From: Ixodes scapularis | Lineage: Eukaryota > Arthropoda > Arachnida > Ixodida > Ixodidae | Reading direction: 5' to 3' | Assembly (NCBI RefSeq): GCF_016920785.2 | Contig: NW_024609837.1 | Location: 39,983,543 to 40,047,542 of the forward strand | Length of the DNA stretch: 64,000 bases | Part shown: one piece after another, positions 35,111 to 48,517 of the stretch | How positions within the stretch are numbered: the first letter of the stretch is position 1 | Layout: every line of letters begins with the position of its first letter | The notes under the pieces: generated by a model | Databases searched by the model: none | Told to the model about the DNA's origin: nothing | What the model saw: the letters and a program-made list of their open reading frames with translations, nothing else | Program-made: the position numbers and the translations under genes

Positions 35111-35152
35111 GATGGACCATCAGACGTCATCTGAAGGTCCATCAGATGACGT
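35111..35152. repeat. Nested inverted repeats
   Basis: ACGTCATCTGA (35124-35134) is inverted at 35142-35152. GATGGACC (35111-35118) is inverted at 35136-35143. The two hairpins are mutually exclusive. Flanking GACTGCCA(G)TCA-like motifs recur near 36060-36200. Confidence 0.7.
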
Positions 35153-35290
35153 TTGACTGCCACTGCCAAAGCATTTTCATCAACAAGGGCAGCATTTATA
35201 TAAGAGTAAAGCTATACGCACTCATAAATATCGCCAAATGCCTCGATAAAACAAGATGTTCGAGAAAAAAAAAAAAGAAAAGAAAAAAAG

Positions 35291-35365
35291 AGGGACCACC
35301 GCGGCTCGAACCCGCGACCACTTCCGTACAAATCGGACACCTTAACCCCTATATTATGCCATCGC
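35291..35365 (-). pseudogene. tRNA-Thr (TGT)-like relic
   Basis: Read on the minus strand it shows a D-arm-like TATAGGGGTTAAGG, an anticodon loop TTTGTAC (TGT), and a perfect T-stem/loop CGCGG-GTTCGAG-CCGCG. The 3' acceptor TGGTCCCT finds no matching 5' acceptor, so the cloverleaf is not closed. A T-rich tract (Pol III terminator-like) follows at 35266-35290. It is probably a tRNA pseudogene or the head of a tRNA-derived SINE. Confidence 0.55.
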
Positions 35366-35975
35366 TTTGGAAACACGATTTGACCATTTGTTTTATACGA
35401 GACGCTTCGGCTGCAAATGCAGTTGTCTTCAGCATGTTATGCAAAGCACTCGTACATCACTCGCCGTACTTCAGCTCTACTCACCTGCCATGCAGAGTAC
35501 TTTCGCGTCGTAGAACGATCCTTTTGTTCGCGCGTCTCCGGCGCAGTAGACCTGGTACACCTTGTCGTCTTCAACTACACCGCTAAAGTCCCTTACATCG
35601 TCGGAACTCACAACAGGCTGGGTCTTGTCGAGTAGAAATTCTACTAAAACATAAGAAATTGCAGAGCCCGGGCAGGATCGACAGGTTGGAGCAAGCGGGC
35701 AAACAAAACGAGTCGAGAGCGATCGTTCATGAAAGCTCGGCGAAGCCTGTATGGGCGAAGCGAAGTGGCGTGTTCGGCGTTTCGGCGGGCTTCTGATCAA
35801 GGTTGTCGGTCGGCTGCGTGTCGTATCTCTAACATCAGCGGTTTTACGTGCTCATGTCCCGAAATCGTTTTCTTGTGCATAGATGATTTTTCGTATTCAT
35901 AGATTTGACGAAATAGTGGTATCCGAACGAACTTTACGTCCTTTGACCATACGTCTGTCTGCACGTCAAAGCTTT

Positions 35976-36200
35976 TTGACGTACAGTCAGAGACAATAGA
36001 TGTACAATCAAAATCGTCACCAAGACATCTTGATGGCATTTCGCGGCGGCCGACTGCCACCAGGAAATCATCAGAAAGCCGACAAGTGGAGTCTGACAGG
36101 AGTTTGACTGTCGGTCAGAGTAACTTGTTGGCCAATCAGACATGCTTGACGTACAGTCAGGCACAGTCAGTGGTCCACGAGAAAACATTGACTGCCAAGC
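35976..36200. repeat. Dispersed GACGTACAGTCAG motifs
   Basis: TTGACGTACAGTCAG occurs exactly at 35976-35990 and 36146-36160. Related GTCAGAG, CAGTCAGTGG and GACTGCCAAG words lie between and around them. It is a loose minisatellite of unknown origin. Confidence 0.5.
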
Positions 36201-36643
36201 AGGGTTACATTGATGGATTTTTCCTTCGGGCACATATATCTCGCATATCTCCAGGTCTGTGTGTGTATCTGTGTGTACAGGTGTCCGTGTCATATTGAGC
36301 CCTCAGCTTTGCTCCTTGTTTTTTTTCTTTCTGCTTTCTAATTTTTAGGGTTATTTTTGTGCTCCCACTTATTTGTTCTTTCTTTTTTTTTTCTTTTTTT
36401 CACTAATACGCTCGTAACGATTACCCCTGTAGCATATTTAGAAAAAAACTCGTGATGACTCTTAGTTACTCTAAAAGAAAATAAAAAGGCCCGAGGTACA
36501 CCTAAGCACTCCTTATAAGTTGTGAATGCGAAAACATGCATGTCATTGTTCTGCTCCCTTAGTTAGTCTGCGTTGTACTTGCTTGGGCGGGCAGGTTGCT
36601 TCCCTGCCGAGGTGGAGGGCGCCGACGAGCTGGATGCTTAAGA

Positions 36644-36742
36644 CGGCGCCATGTTTGTCGGCGTTGAGACAAGCGAAAGCCCCGACGACGATGTGGTTGT
36701 TCGTCGGCGTCATGTTCGTCGGCGTCGAGACGAGCAGAAGCC
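36644..36742. repeat. Two-copy ~60-bp direct repeat
   Basis: CGGCG(C/T)CATGTT(T/C)GTCGGCGT(T/C)GAGAC is found at about 36644 and again at about 36704, with diverged tails ending in AAGCC. It is GC-rich with strong GTCGGC triplet bias. Confidence 0.7.
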
Positions 36743-36884
36743 ATTGAGCGCGTGCCACCGTGTCCGTTTTATCGGCGCGGGGCCCTTACCGCCATGGGGT
36801 CGCATCCCTTGAAACTGACGTGAATCGGCCAATGGAGGGCTCGTCCCCTGAAACTATGAGACGCGCCAGCAAACGGGATTCCAA

Positions 36885-37065
36885 TGGCAATCCATCAGAT
36901 TTCGGCTTCACTTCACTTCATTGGGAGAAATGAAACTAGGTACCGTTTGGCTACGCTTTTAGCGGGGCCTCAAAAGGGGGAGCCATCAGATCGCGGCTTC
37001 CCTTGGAGAACGGCGTTTAGGTGCCCTTTGGCGCGGCTTCAAAGCTGATGACGTCGGCTTGCTCC
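36885..37065. repeat. Two-copy ~85-bp direct repeat
   Basis: CCATCAGAT(T/C)(T/G)CGGCTTC..TTGG..GAA..TAGGT(A/G)CC.TTTGGC(T/G).. is repeated about 90 bp apart (about 36892 and 36983) with moderate divergence. No gene is associated. Confidence 0.6.
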
Positions 37066-38819
37066 ACGGGACAGTTAATGCTTTCGCATCTAAAATATGT
37101 GAAGAATAAATTGCAGAGTCATGCCCGCACCCACGGAAGGTCATGTTAGGTGGCTCTAACAACAGCTCAGCAACACACGAGTATTGAAACGCTCGAAATT
37201 GAAAACCTTGTATCGATGATTAGCGGCGGCATCCGTATTGTCTTCGGGAACAGCGCCTAGAACGGCTTATCTTACAAGCAAGAGATGGCGCAAGTGTACG
37301 TCGTTTGCTACAACTGAAATATTTGATTCTTGAAACACTTAGTTCGCTTTAAAAAAAAAAAAAGATTATCATCGTGGGAAGTAATAATAAATGTATTGAG
37401 GAAAACTGTCACATAAAATTCCCTTAAAAAAAAAAACTTTCGTTTGTTCTGAATTGCGTTTTTCGCGTAGATAGTCAAAAGTAAAAATGTTACTTTATTG
37501 TGAAATTATTTTAAACGACTTTGACTACAAACGCAAAGAAAATCGCTGCATAAAGGACCAATCCAGTTCCGCTAGCACACAATTAAAAATAGTCAGACCA
37601 GCTACTAAATTGCTCTCCGAGAAAACTTAGCTCTTCTGAATGAAATTTCGTCATTAAAGCATTTAAGGCATTTTTTACGACAAAGCTTTTCGGGTAGCGC
37701 TTCTCATCTTTTTTATCCTGGGTTGCTCGGTTTATTCGAAATAAACCCTCAAAGTTACTTGTTCAGTTACAAGGCTACGCTGAGTTATGTGACTTTCAAT
37801 TTGCAAAGAAAAGACAATTTTAAAATAAATAGGAAAATATATGAAAACCAATTCGCAAAAATACGTAAATAGAAGACTTCGGGCGTCATTTATCTAGTTA
37901 TAAAAAATCACAACGTGGCTCGGTTGCATTGGAAATTTAGAAACCAAGATTTCGTAGAGACATGTCTTCAGAAATATTTAAACTTCAGTTTTTGGTTTTC
38001 TTCTTTGCGAGTGAAGTTTGTAGATTTCTGTGTAAATACCATTCTACACTAAGATATATAAGATGAATTGGTCATTCATTTGCAATCAGAACGAATTGCG
38101 TTACTTAAGCACATACTCGACAATTCTACCACGAACATGAGCTTAAGCACAGCCACCATTGGCATTATTGTTGTGGCCGTAGAACCGTCGACTTAAGCAC
38201 CGCAGAAAAAGTGAAACTCGTTCTCCAATGGATTTAAGGATTTGTCCTACACAATACCATCTTTGCATTTTCGAAAAAAAAAATCCTCAGTTCGTTTTGG
38301 GATGCGGGACCGATATAAAATTTTGAATACAACGATCGTCATTCACCTTTCCTTAAAAATAAAAACCTATTTTCTGATGTTTTCGTTTCTGCCCTTTTTT
38401 ATCTGTCGGATTATCCCTAGAACGTTCAGGGTGTTCTGAACATCTCTTACGAACACGCCGTCAGATACTCCCCTTAACAAATATAACTTTAAACGCTGAA
38501 AAAATGTATTATTTCCCGAAGTATAAAAGTTCGGTTTATCAGGCTAAATTAAACGGGAGTGCACGTTTTTTCTTTCTATGCACTTTGGCGTTCAGGCTTT
38601 GAATATTTAGTGTTTGCGAATTTCGAGACCTTTGCCACGAAATCTTAAGCTCAGATAAAAAAATGCATAAGACTGAATGACCTAAGGATTGGTAAACTCC
38701 AAGCATGGTAGGCAGCGATTGAAGGATTAAAGTTTTTAAAACATGGCATGATTTTTTTTAGCAGCCCTCCCCCCTTCTTAATCCCAAAATTTCGTCCTTT
38801 CGTTAGGTCGCACGTGCAT
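37066..38819. other. Unassigned AT-rich DNA
   Basis: Only short frames and A/T runs (near 37352, 37425 and 38274) are seen. No element ends, RNA genes or repeats stand out. Confidence 0.45.
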
Positions 38820-39000
38820 TTCTGCTTACTTAGCGGGAAACTAAATTAGTGTTTTAGATCACTTGACGTAAATTGATGTCGCGTGACCTGACAACACTTG
38901 ACCTTTACAGCGATTCAGTTTACCCACTAAATTCAGTGGAAAGATGAACGCAACGTGAAGTGACATTACTTGGCCTATGGACCTATTCATTTTTTTTTCT
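38820..39000. repeat. Eroded long-period CTAAATTTAGC array
   Basis: Two or three weak units (TTAGCGGGAAACTAAATTAGTG, CACTAAATTCAGTGGAAAGATG) with TCACTTGACGTAA spacers. This is the long-period type seen at 12430-12868. Confidence 0.5.
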
Positions 39001-39372
39001 GCTCAATATACCAGATTGAAAGTTAAATGCCGCATACCATGCATTATATAGAAGTTTCAACATAAAGGCCGCTGCAATGTTTTTATATTTTTATGGCATT
39101 TAGTTTTCCTGACACCTCAACCTTTGTTTGTGGCTCGGCAGTAAACATATGGAAACAACGTATACTGAATGCCACATAGTATAGACACTGAGCAGCGCCA
39201 CAGTGCGAGACTTCGGTGATGCCCGAATTAGTGCAAACAACCTATAAACAAGCAAACGTTATAATGTAATGAAACTCCGACTAGCACCCCATAACATAAA
39301 GTATGCAACGCTTTCCATCAATGTCAAACAAAAAAAAAATGAATGACGTTTACAACTTCCAGTAACGCCGAA

Positions 39373-40259
39373 TTAGAGCGCAGCTCTTGAAGAGGAGGAG
39401 GGAAACGTACGGAGAGGAGGGTATGTCCCTCCTCCTCATCCCTAGCTTTCCCTCCTCTTCTCCTGATCCACTCGCATTTAGCGGGAAATTTCGTGAAAAT
39501 TTCCTGATATATTTATCGAAAAAACATTCCCCGCTAAATTTAGCGGGAAAATGATTCTGCTAAATTTAGCGGGAAATGTTTTCTGCTAAAATTAGCGGGG
39601 AAACTTTTCCGCGAAATTTAGTAGGGCAATTTTTCCGCTAAGTTCAGCGAAGAACTTTTTCCGCTAAATTTAGTGGAAAAAAATTTCCACTAAATTTAGC
39701 GGGAATCGTTTTCCGATAAATTTAATTCGGGAAATTATTCCGTTAAATTTGGTGGGGACATTTTTCCGCTAAATTTAGCGGGGAACTTTTTTCCGCTATA
39801 CTTCGCAAGGACACTTTTCGCTAAATTTAGCGGGGAAATATTTCGTTAAATGTAGCGAGGAATTTTTCCCGCTAAATTTAGTGGGGGAATCATTCCGCTA
39901 AATTGAGCGGGAAATGTTTTCCGCTAACTTTAGCGGTGAAACATTTCCGTTAAATGTAGCGGGGAATATTTTCCGGTAATAAAGCGGGAAATGTTTTTCG
40001 ATAAATTTAGCGGGGAGATTATTTCGCTAAATTTAGCGAGGGAAATTTTCGGCTAAATTGAGCGCAGAATTTTTTTCGCTAAATTTAGTGTGTAGATTTA
40101 CCCATAATGCAACGCGCGGTGACGTCACTCGTGAGTTCACCGGTGACGTCATATGTGACGTCATTATGGGAAACGTCCAATAATGCAACGCGCGGTTACG
40201 CCGACACCGACGCCGACGCCGCTCAAACCGGAAATGGGCGCCTAAGAACTGCGGTCTAA
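39373..40259. mobile_element. Second TIR element carrying CTAAATTTAGC array
   Basis: The left end is TTAGAGCGCAGCTCTT (39373-39388) and the right end AAGAACTGCGGTCTAA (40244-40259) is its near-inverse with two or three changes. Inside are about 25 short-period units (24-30 bp) of TTTTCCGCTAAATTTAGCGGGGA (about 39475-40090). Then come CATAATGCAACGCGCGG motifs interleaved with three GTGACGTCA sites and a (GACGCC)n tract (40200-40225). It has the same architecture as 9756-10295 but a longer array, so array length varies between copies. It does not code for protein. Confidence 0.75.
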
Positions 40260-43200
40260 AAACTAAAGTACAGCGTGGTTTGAAAACGTGCAACGCGAAA
40301 TTGAGAAAAATAAGCGTTCGCAGCAGCTTTCTATGCGGAGGCATATAACGTATGCCGGTTTCCCTAGTATTCCCTAAGGGATATTTGCAAGTCATTTGAA
40401 TTACAAAATTGATTTCTGCATCCCGTATTTATCAGAGACGATTTTTTAAGGTCTCACGCTTCGGTTTTATACTGTTTTCTCAAACTCGAAGGTTGAGAAA
40501 CATTTCTTGCCTTATAATTAATTTTTTTCTATACTTCTTACGTATAAAATAAAATTGAATGAAATTGGTTTGTCTCGTTGAAGGGCAATGCATGTAATTC
40601 GTGAATTTCAAGAACACTCACTCCATACCCTCAGTGTAACGAACCTCGAAAACACAGAGGCGATATTTTAAAACACAGTTAATAAAATCTAAGCCCAATT
40701 TTTCAAGCATTTTATGAAACTTAAATGCGGGAATAAGAGTCCCAATTAATCGTAAAGTGGGGCGCACTCGCCAGCCAGATTATCGGCGAAAAAAAATATA
40801 TATATACATATATAGTACGATCAATTTCTATAAAGGCGTCACGAGAGCGCGTTCGCACTAATTAGAGGGAGGCCCCACGTTACGCTCGGACCACGATTCC
40901 GGAAGAGGCGTGCGAGTCCAGTCCTCTACAGGTAGAAACAGAGGGAGAGCACTTTAGAAAAAAAGGTGTCGCCATTCACCCTTTTGTCCCATATAATACA
41001 CCCAAAACTTCAGTTCGACGTACAGCGCACCATAGTCGAACAAAATTCCCCATATTTTAGGAGGGGCTTAATAACGGTGAGATATAACTTATGATATAGC
41101 TAAAGTGCGTATCAAAAACCAAATAAAGAAAACACTGAGGTTTTGCTGTAGGGAAAAAAACGATTATCTTTTTGTAGCCAGTAACACGTACATTACCTAA
41201 TTTAATAAGATGTACTACAGGGCTATCGAGCCTCTCGTGAAAGTTATTTCCTTCAGATCGACGTCAGTGCGCTTTACGTTGAGCTGAAGTTTTGGGGTGT
41301 ATTACGTGGGATAAAGGGTGTAGTAATACACCCTTTTTTTGCAGGGAGGAGGAGATTATAACCCGGAGGGACGTCAAAGCACCGAACCCCGGCTGGAATG
41401 ATTTGTGAATAGACGCGAAGCTTGCTGCCTTCGTCTCTACTCAGTGTTCGAATCGAACGCCGAACGCTAGACGGCCGGACGTCACATGGCGGAGCTTGAC
41501 GACTTGACGGCTCGGACCCTTTTATTAAAACCTTTTTAGTGCTCGGTGGGATTAGCATAATACCGTTGTCCAAAACCCTCCGAGTGCCGTGACCCTCGAT
41601 GTCCACCATTGACTGAAAGCCACGGGCGGCTTCTATGAAGTACGCACCTCGAGAAAACCGCATAAAAAAAAAAAAAATAAGAGTGCCACTTGTCCTTCTT
41701 TGTTAAGTTCAAAAATTATCACCCTACTCCGGAACCCGCGTTCCACCATCTGAAAAAGCGAGCAGAGCGTTGAACAAGATGAACCAGGCAAGCGGCACTT
41801 CATCGGTATGGTCTATATAACCTAATGCCCTGTTCGCAAACAACTAAAGCTGCGGTCGTATCGCTCATACATTATACGACAGACAGTCTGGAGACACTGC
41901 GTGAGTCGTGTTTCTTTATTATACGACGGTGCTGGCACAGTGGTCGTAAAACAATTTCTGCAGACATGTCGGAAGCACGAAGCACGCATGAAGCAAGCAT
42001 GCTTCGAATATACTTGGTGCGTGTCCGTAAATAGTCCTGTCATCATGTCTGCTGCGGACAGCATGTCTTTTTGAATAATGTATGAGCAATGAGACTGCCC
42101 AGGCAGCACGCCAGAGAAACGCTTAACTCAGCACAAGCTTGAGAACCCTACGGGGCCTAACTTGGGTGTAATACGATTCTGCTTCAAGGTGTTATAGTCG
42201 GCGCATGGGCGAACTGCCAGAGTCGGTGGTCCGTAGCCACTCCCCCTACTCCCCGTTCGCGAGAGCCATGTCGCTTTGCTGAAGCGACACTATGCACTAC
42301 CGCGGGGAAGCTCGCTTTCTAAATAAACGCACAACAACTGGAGCGCGTTCTTTTGCGTTCTGGTGTAGGAAGGATTATGGCGTCCTCGATATACCCTTTC
42401 AGCGATCAGAAAGTCAAAGACCTCCCCTCGAAACAACACTAATCCACCTCGTTTACAGAAAGCTCAGTGTTGCCCGCAACCAGTCGCGGCTCCAGATAAC
42501 AAGAAAGAACATCGTCGCCCTTGCGGAGCAAGTCTCCGCTGTCCCTAGCTCGAAAACGCTGACTAAGATTATGAGAAGCGGGATAAGATGAACATATCGT
42601 AGACTCCTTAAATAGGGAAAGAAAACTGGGCGCTTGCGTAGCCGACTCATCCCCTCGGCAGCCCTGGTAATACCGTCTGTCGCGCCCCTTCTCCTCAGGA
42701 TATAAGTTTTCCTTTCCCACTCACCCTATATCACTCAACTAAGGAAACAAAGCGCCCACCCACCAACGCTGGAGCTGACAAATCACTACGGTGTCTGACA
42801 ATAAAAACACCAGCGGCGGCATCGGCTTACAAAAGCGCGAAGCGCTCATCTGAAGAAGTTTTTTTTTTGTTTTCTGTCGTTCTGAGTTACGTGAGTTTCA
42901 CATCTGGTATGCGGGACGAAAAAAATAATAAGACATTTGAAGCCGGAATATGCGAAAAATATAGGTGAGACAAAACAAGAATGTGTGACAATCACGCAAT
43001 TTTAGTAAACACCTTCCAGCAGCGTAGGGAGATCAAGACAATGTTTTCCCGCCTACCAAAAATGACGGCTTTCAAGATTGCTGCACCCTTTTGGAAAACG
43101 TGTACAATCCGCGAACAAATCCACCGTACTGCGCGAGCGATACAAAATTCAAAGAAAACGACAGAAACCCTCGAAAAACAAAAGCGGGTAGGAGAGGGGA

Positions 43201-46200
43201 GAGAAGGAAACTGGCGGAGGACGGCGAGAAGGATGTGGTGTTTCTCGCGTTAACGTTATGTTGTTCTCGGCAGGGGTATATCCAGCCATTCGTTGTTTGC
43301 CTTATTCCCGGTCGCCGACGACATCGTCTTCGTGCGCTGAAACGACGCCGTAAACGGAGAAAACATAGGGAAGACGTATGGGGAGCTTGGGGAGCTTTAT
43401 TGTTTGCTCGTGCTCAAGCTACGCGCGGAATCGAGTCGGAGTCGTGGGTCCCGCTGCGGTCGTGGGACGCAACGGCTGAGAGAAAGGACGGACAAAACCC
43501 TCATTAATCTCATTATCATTATCGGATAACGAAGGCAGCGAAAGGTTTTCCGCGCAAGAAGACGGATTAAGCTCCAAATTTCTTTATCACGTGCCGCATC
43601 TTGTCGTTGTTTATATCAGGTCTTTTTTTATTCGACGTGTTTCGTGAAGGTTTCGCAAGAATCTCCGGGAAAGTAAACTTTCAAAAGAAGAGAAAGAGAA
43701 ACGTCATGAGCCGTCTAGGCGGCCGCCTCATTCGCGTAATCCCCCTGAAACATCGCAGCTTTTTAGAGGCAGACTCGAACAACTCTGCCTTGTAATAATA
43801 AACAGTTTAATACACGAGGATGAAAGGATTTCAGAGCCCTCACTTTGCGTGTGAAAATTGCGCCCTTTACTCGTGGTGGATTGTGTCACTTAGGCTTCCA
43901 TCAAATGAGGTAAAATTAACTATGGTACGCAAATATGCATCAAAAATTTTTTGTTTTGTTTTAGTTGTATATTTTACTTGTTGGAATGTTAATCGTTAAC
44001 TTCAAAGTCTACAAACGAGCCCAGACAAAAAAGAACAAAAAACAAAACTGATTTAAGCAGCTTTTCGGTACTTCAAAATAAGGCTCTTTTAAAAATAATA
44101 TTTGCAGCCAACATTTCAAACAAATCAGTATTTGTTAAAGACTCTAAACTCCAAGCTTCAAAAGTCTGTCAGCAAATCAGTGCTTGCCATTCTGAGGCAT
44201 GCAGGTGCGAATTCTTTTTAAATAAAGGTACTATACTTCGCGACACAATTAGTTTGATCACAACATCGGTGGTTCTTTTTATTTTTCTCATGCTACTGAG
44301 TGTTTACTAGCAAATCTTACCACTTTTTTACGGTGGCCGGGATGAGCGTATTTCAGCAAACGGTTAAGTTTATTGCGTCATTTTAATCACGCATGAAAAG
44401 TGTAAAAATGCCGATGATAACTAGTTTTTAATTATTTTGCCGTATTTTTTTTAAGTAAAAAAATGTAGTTAAATTAAGACCCCGATACATTTTTTGGTTG
44501 TAGCACGAGCATTATTACACTAAACTAACCCAGCGGAGAAACAAAATTTGAAAAGACAACAGAAGAGAAAGAGCCGTGGACGTATGTTGTGCATCTGTGG
44601 TATCTGCCTTGGGATGGTGTCATCAAAACATTATCAAGTATAATGTTTTTTTTTTCTTTTGCTTTGGAGAATATCAAAGAACGTCTGTCTGAGCCCCAGC
44701 TCGTGCGGTTTAGCACTGCAATGGTGATATTTAGGCTTACGTTTATTTTTGGACTATGCCGCGATGGTATTATTGGTTTCTGCAAATGGAGGGACTAACC
44801 TAAGAACAACACTGAGGCAGACCAGAGACGACGGAAATATGGGACATGGTGCAAGTGAATTGAAAAAAATAACATATCAGATAACAAAAAGCCATTCACA
44901 ACCTGCTCGTTTTTCATAGAACATTATAAAACCGGGGTCACTATGCTTATACGTCACACAAAAGGCAGCCTGCATACTGATTCGAACGCGAGTTACCCTG
45001 AGGTCTGTCCTTAGAATGCCGCATGGTGAAGAGCTCAAGGATTAACTTGGTACGCGGCATTCGAACCAGGATATTGGGGTGACTTCTGTTTGCATACTGT
45101 CTTTTCTACAATGTATGAACAGTGTGACTCCAGATTTACAGTACAAAGTCTTGACTGAGTTATGTGGATGACATGCCAGCACGGAGCGCCTCTTTTGATT
45201 GTGAGCAATTTCGGGTTCAAATGCCAGTCTAGGTGAAGATGGCTGATGCCACATCTGCGCCCACGCCCTGCATTGTTTGGGACAAAAGTGGTCCGGTTAT
45301 TCAAAGCCCAAGCCACAGCAAACGATGATAGTAAATTTGTGACTGACGCTATAGAGCTACGGCCAGCACTGTCCGACGTGCGATCATAGCGCGAATCGCT
45401 AGATCACGTTCTAAAGCACTCTTGTGGCGCAGGATATTATATATAAAAAAAATGTTTTCATGAACAGCAGCATTACCTACATAAAACGGGCAAAAAAACA
45501 ACGAAAGCAGGCTATCCTCTATTTCGCATCTAGCCTTAGAATACAAGAAATTAAAAAAAAAAAAAACGCAAACACACCTACAATACTAGACCCTCATTCC
45601 TCTTCACTCGTATGATTTAGAGAAAGCATCTTAGGAGTGAAACAATCAGTCGCATCGCCGAAAACGTAAAAAAATTAGCTGATATGTCGCCCCCCCCCCC
45701 CCGCCCCCCATCGCTCCCCTATAACAAAGCCAAACAGAACCGAGCAAAATGAGAAAAATAAATCCGTTCTGAAATGCAATCCAGTGCCGACGCAGCAGAA
45801 CGGACCAACGAAGTAAACGCAGGATTGCATTATTTACTTTTACGTGACTGCTGTTTTCCTTGACTTGCTGCTGACTTTATGTTGCAGTTGTGGTTGTTCT
45901 TGTTTGTCCTATGCGTGGGTTCTTCGTCTACGGCTCCATTCTGCTTTTCCCCATATCGCTTGTCCTGCGTTTTCGTTTTGTTTCGTGGCTTGGAAGTCGC
46001 CCTACAAAGAAGCGCAGCACCGCTGGGATTAGGGTCTCACCCCACACCTGACAGGTCGGACTTAAGGCCCGAGGTACAGGGAGGCAGGCCGAGGCTGCTC
46101 CCCAAGTGCTCCCACGCGGGCCACCGGTCTCGCGGTCGACGAGATCGCAGACGCCATGTATCGCCCGGTTCTAGCGCCAGAGACGACCTTTTTGGCGGTC

Positions 46201-46979
46201 GTGGGCTTAAGTAGGAAGGCGCGTGTGCGTGTGTGCGTATCACTGAGTGTTTGGCGTTCATTTTGCTTTCTTACTTTGTATCTCTAGATTGCCATTCATT
46301 TGTGACTACCTTTTTCTTCTCCAGGGTGGTTGAGAGAGAAAGTTAAAGAGAGTGCCGATTGCTCTCCCTCTTTTTCTTGACTTCATAGTTTGTGTGTGTA
46401 TCTCTCTGAGTTCTGATCTGACATCTCTTTTTTGTACCTTTCTTCATAACGTGCTGTCCGATCTTTATTGGAAGATAAGTTATTTTTTAAGTTTTTTTTA
46501 TTTACAATATGGCAAGCTGTATACAAATGATGATCACTTTTTGCGTTAAATAAACTGCTTTCTCTTTGTTTACGTCTCTTTCTATTACACACACATATAT
46601 AAATATAGATATATACATATAGGAAGTTTCAGAGAACGCAGTCCAAATCGCTCTTGCGAAAACTACTCATGGCAACGAAAAAAGGGTTGTAGGTTTTCGC
46701 TCCTGAGCCAGGGGCCTATTTAGGAAAATATTAAAGTCCGGGATATTTAGGTTCTGAATAATTTTTGCGTAATTAACTTTTTAATATTGTGTTTAAAGAA
46801 ATGGCTTAAGTTAGAAAATAAGATAATCAAAAACACTAAATCAACGAATTGCAGAACAAAGAAGGCACGCGAAGCATTTTACGGCTTTCTGAAAAAAAAA
46901 AAAAAAAAAAAAAGAACGCCCCAATTTGACAGGTTTTTAAGTTTCGGTTTGCTATTGGAGCGCATCTCGGCCCCGGCGG
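40260..46979. other. Long unassigned tract
   Basis: No recognised gene. The longest frames (41274-41663 minus, 42292-42591 plus, 43091-43507 plus, 45879-46214 plus) lack domain motifs and clear splice or poly(A) context. 41290-41340 has a small inverted pair around GGGTGTAGTAATACACCC. A C13 run lies at 45690-45702 and an A20 run near 46892-46911. One of the frames could be an exon, but I cannot support it. Confidence 0.4.
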
Positions 46980-47079
46980 CACCGCGCCCCGTGGAGAGAT
47001 AGTGCAAGCAGCTTCTGCTGCGCTGTCATCGCGCGACTCAGCAGAGGTTGGTTGCACTATCTCTCCACGGGGCACGGTG
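46980..47079. repeat. 100-bp hairpin
   Basis: The arms are CACCGCGCCCCGTGGAGAGATAGTGCAA-like (46980-47007) and the inverse (47052-47079), with about two mismatches. The loop of about 45 bp itself contains a weak GCAGC/GCTGC stem. It is a foldback or MITE candidate. No target duplication is obvious. Confidence 0.75.
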
Positions 47080-48517
47080 TTTCCTTTTTTCTGCAAGCAC
47101 TAAAGCCAGGAGATACAGAGCTCGGTATAATTTTCCTGAATGTTTGCAAAGCCAAAATTTACGTTCAAGACTTAGACGACTAACCACACTTAGGCGTCCC
47201 TTGAGGCAGCAAAAGGAATACTTACTGCCCCTTCTTTCATCTTTACATAGTTATCTTCGACATCCCAGACATAAGCAATTCGCTAAGCCGAATACCTACG
47301 GATTTTATACCTTATTTTACTGCTTCAAAACACTGGGGGCACCACCCCTAGGATACGTGGCTCGCTAAACGAAACACCGCCTTTTTTCCTCTTCTCCGCT
47401 CGATTAACAGCTCGAGTGTACTAGCCAAGGGCACGCACGCTGCGTTCGTAAACAGCGGGAACGAATCCGGCACTCACGAACGAAGCGACTGATGCCCTGT
47501 GCACCGTAACGGACGCTGCTCACGACGCAACAGCGGTCCTAAAAGCGACGCCAACAAACTTACTCCGCCTCTCGGGTGAATGAAAAAGACGGTGCCAGAG
47601 GGAACAAGAAAGAGTGAAGCCGGCATATTACAAACGCTGAACAAAACTAGAGGAAAAAAGAAACTAAAGACCACGTAGCGAATAGAAAACGGCAGCGTTC
47701 CAACACCGTCCGAAAGCACCAAAAGATGAAGGCGGACGTGGAGCGGGTCTGCTGGCGCGTGGCCAAAGTTGCTGAGTATCAACCACCGACGCTGACTCAT
47801 CTACAAAAAAAAAATTGTTTTGACAGAAGATGCATCCCAAAAAACAAACATATTTTGAATAAAAAGAAAGAAACGATGTGATTTCGAGTGTTAGTGTGTT
47901 TTCTTATCCGACGTCTTCATAATATGTGCATAAAAAACTAGGGCCCGAATATGGTGGCAAATCTGCTCAAAATCACATTCAAAGATATCCCGGCAAACGA
48001 GAAAGGCATAAATATAGGCCATGCTCGTGTGCGCTGTTCTTCAAATTGTGACGTCGCCTGCCATCACAAATATTTTGAAAAGTAGGCCTAGCCATTTCCT
48101 CTTGATGGAAACCTTTCCTAGCTTTAAGTTTAAAACAATATAATTGAAATCATAATTTTTGTTTTCTACTGTGACTAAGTGCGGTTTAGACATCTATGCC
48201 AAGATTCGAATGTGTTTTTATTTCCGCAAATGTGAGGCATCTTCACAGTTCGCGCAAAAGGATTTTTCTTATTAATATTGCACGATGACAACCCAATCTT
48301 GCACGCATAAGCTTGGGGACACATAGAATGCAACTATTAAGCACTAATTAGAATATGTATCGTATTTATGAAAACTTGAAAAAAAATCTTTCTTTAGCCC
48401 TTTAAAAAGAGTGTTTTCGCGATTTTCATTTTTTTTAATACAAAAGAACGTTATTGTACACAATATTTTTTGTTTATTGCACACATTATTTCAAAGTGAG
48501 CTAATTACACTATCTTA
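47080..48517. other. Unassigned DNA
   Basis: No gene or element end is recognised. Moderate GC until about 47800, then AT-rich. Confidence 0.45.

Noticed and set aside
41274..41663. 129-codon minus-strand frame as a gene
   Set aside because: No domain is recognised and there is no splice or poly(A) context. It overlaps a small inverted repeat, so the frame is probably fortuitous.
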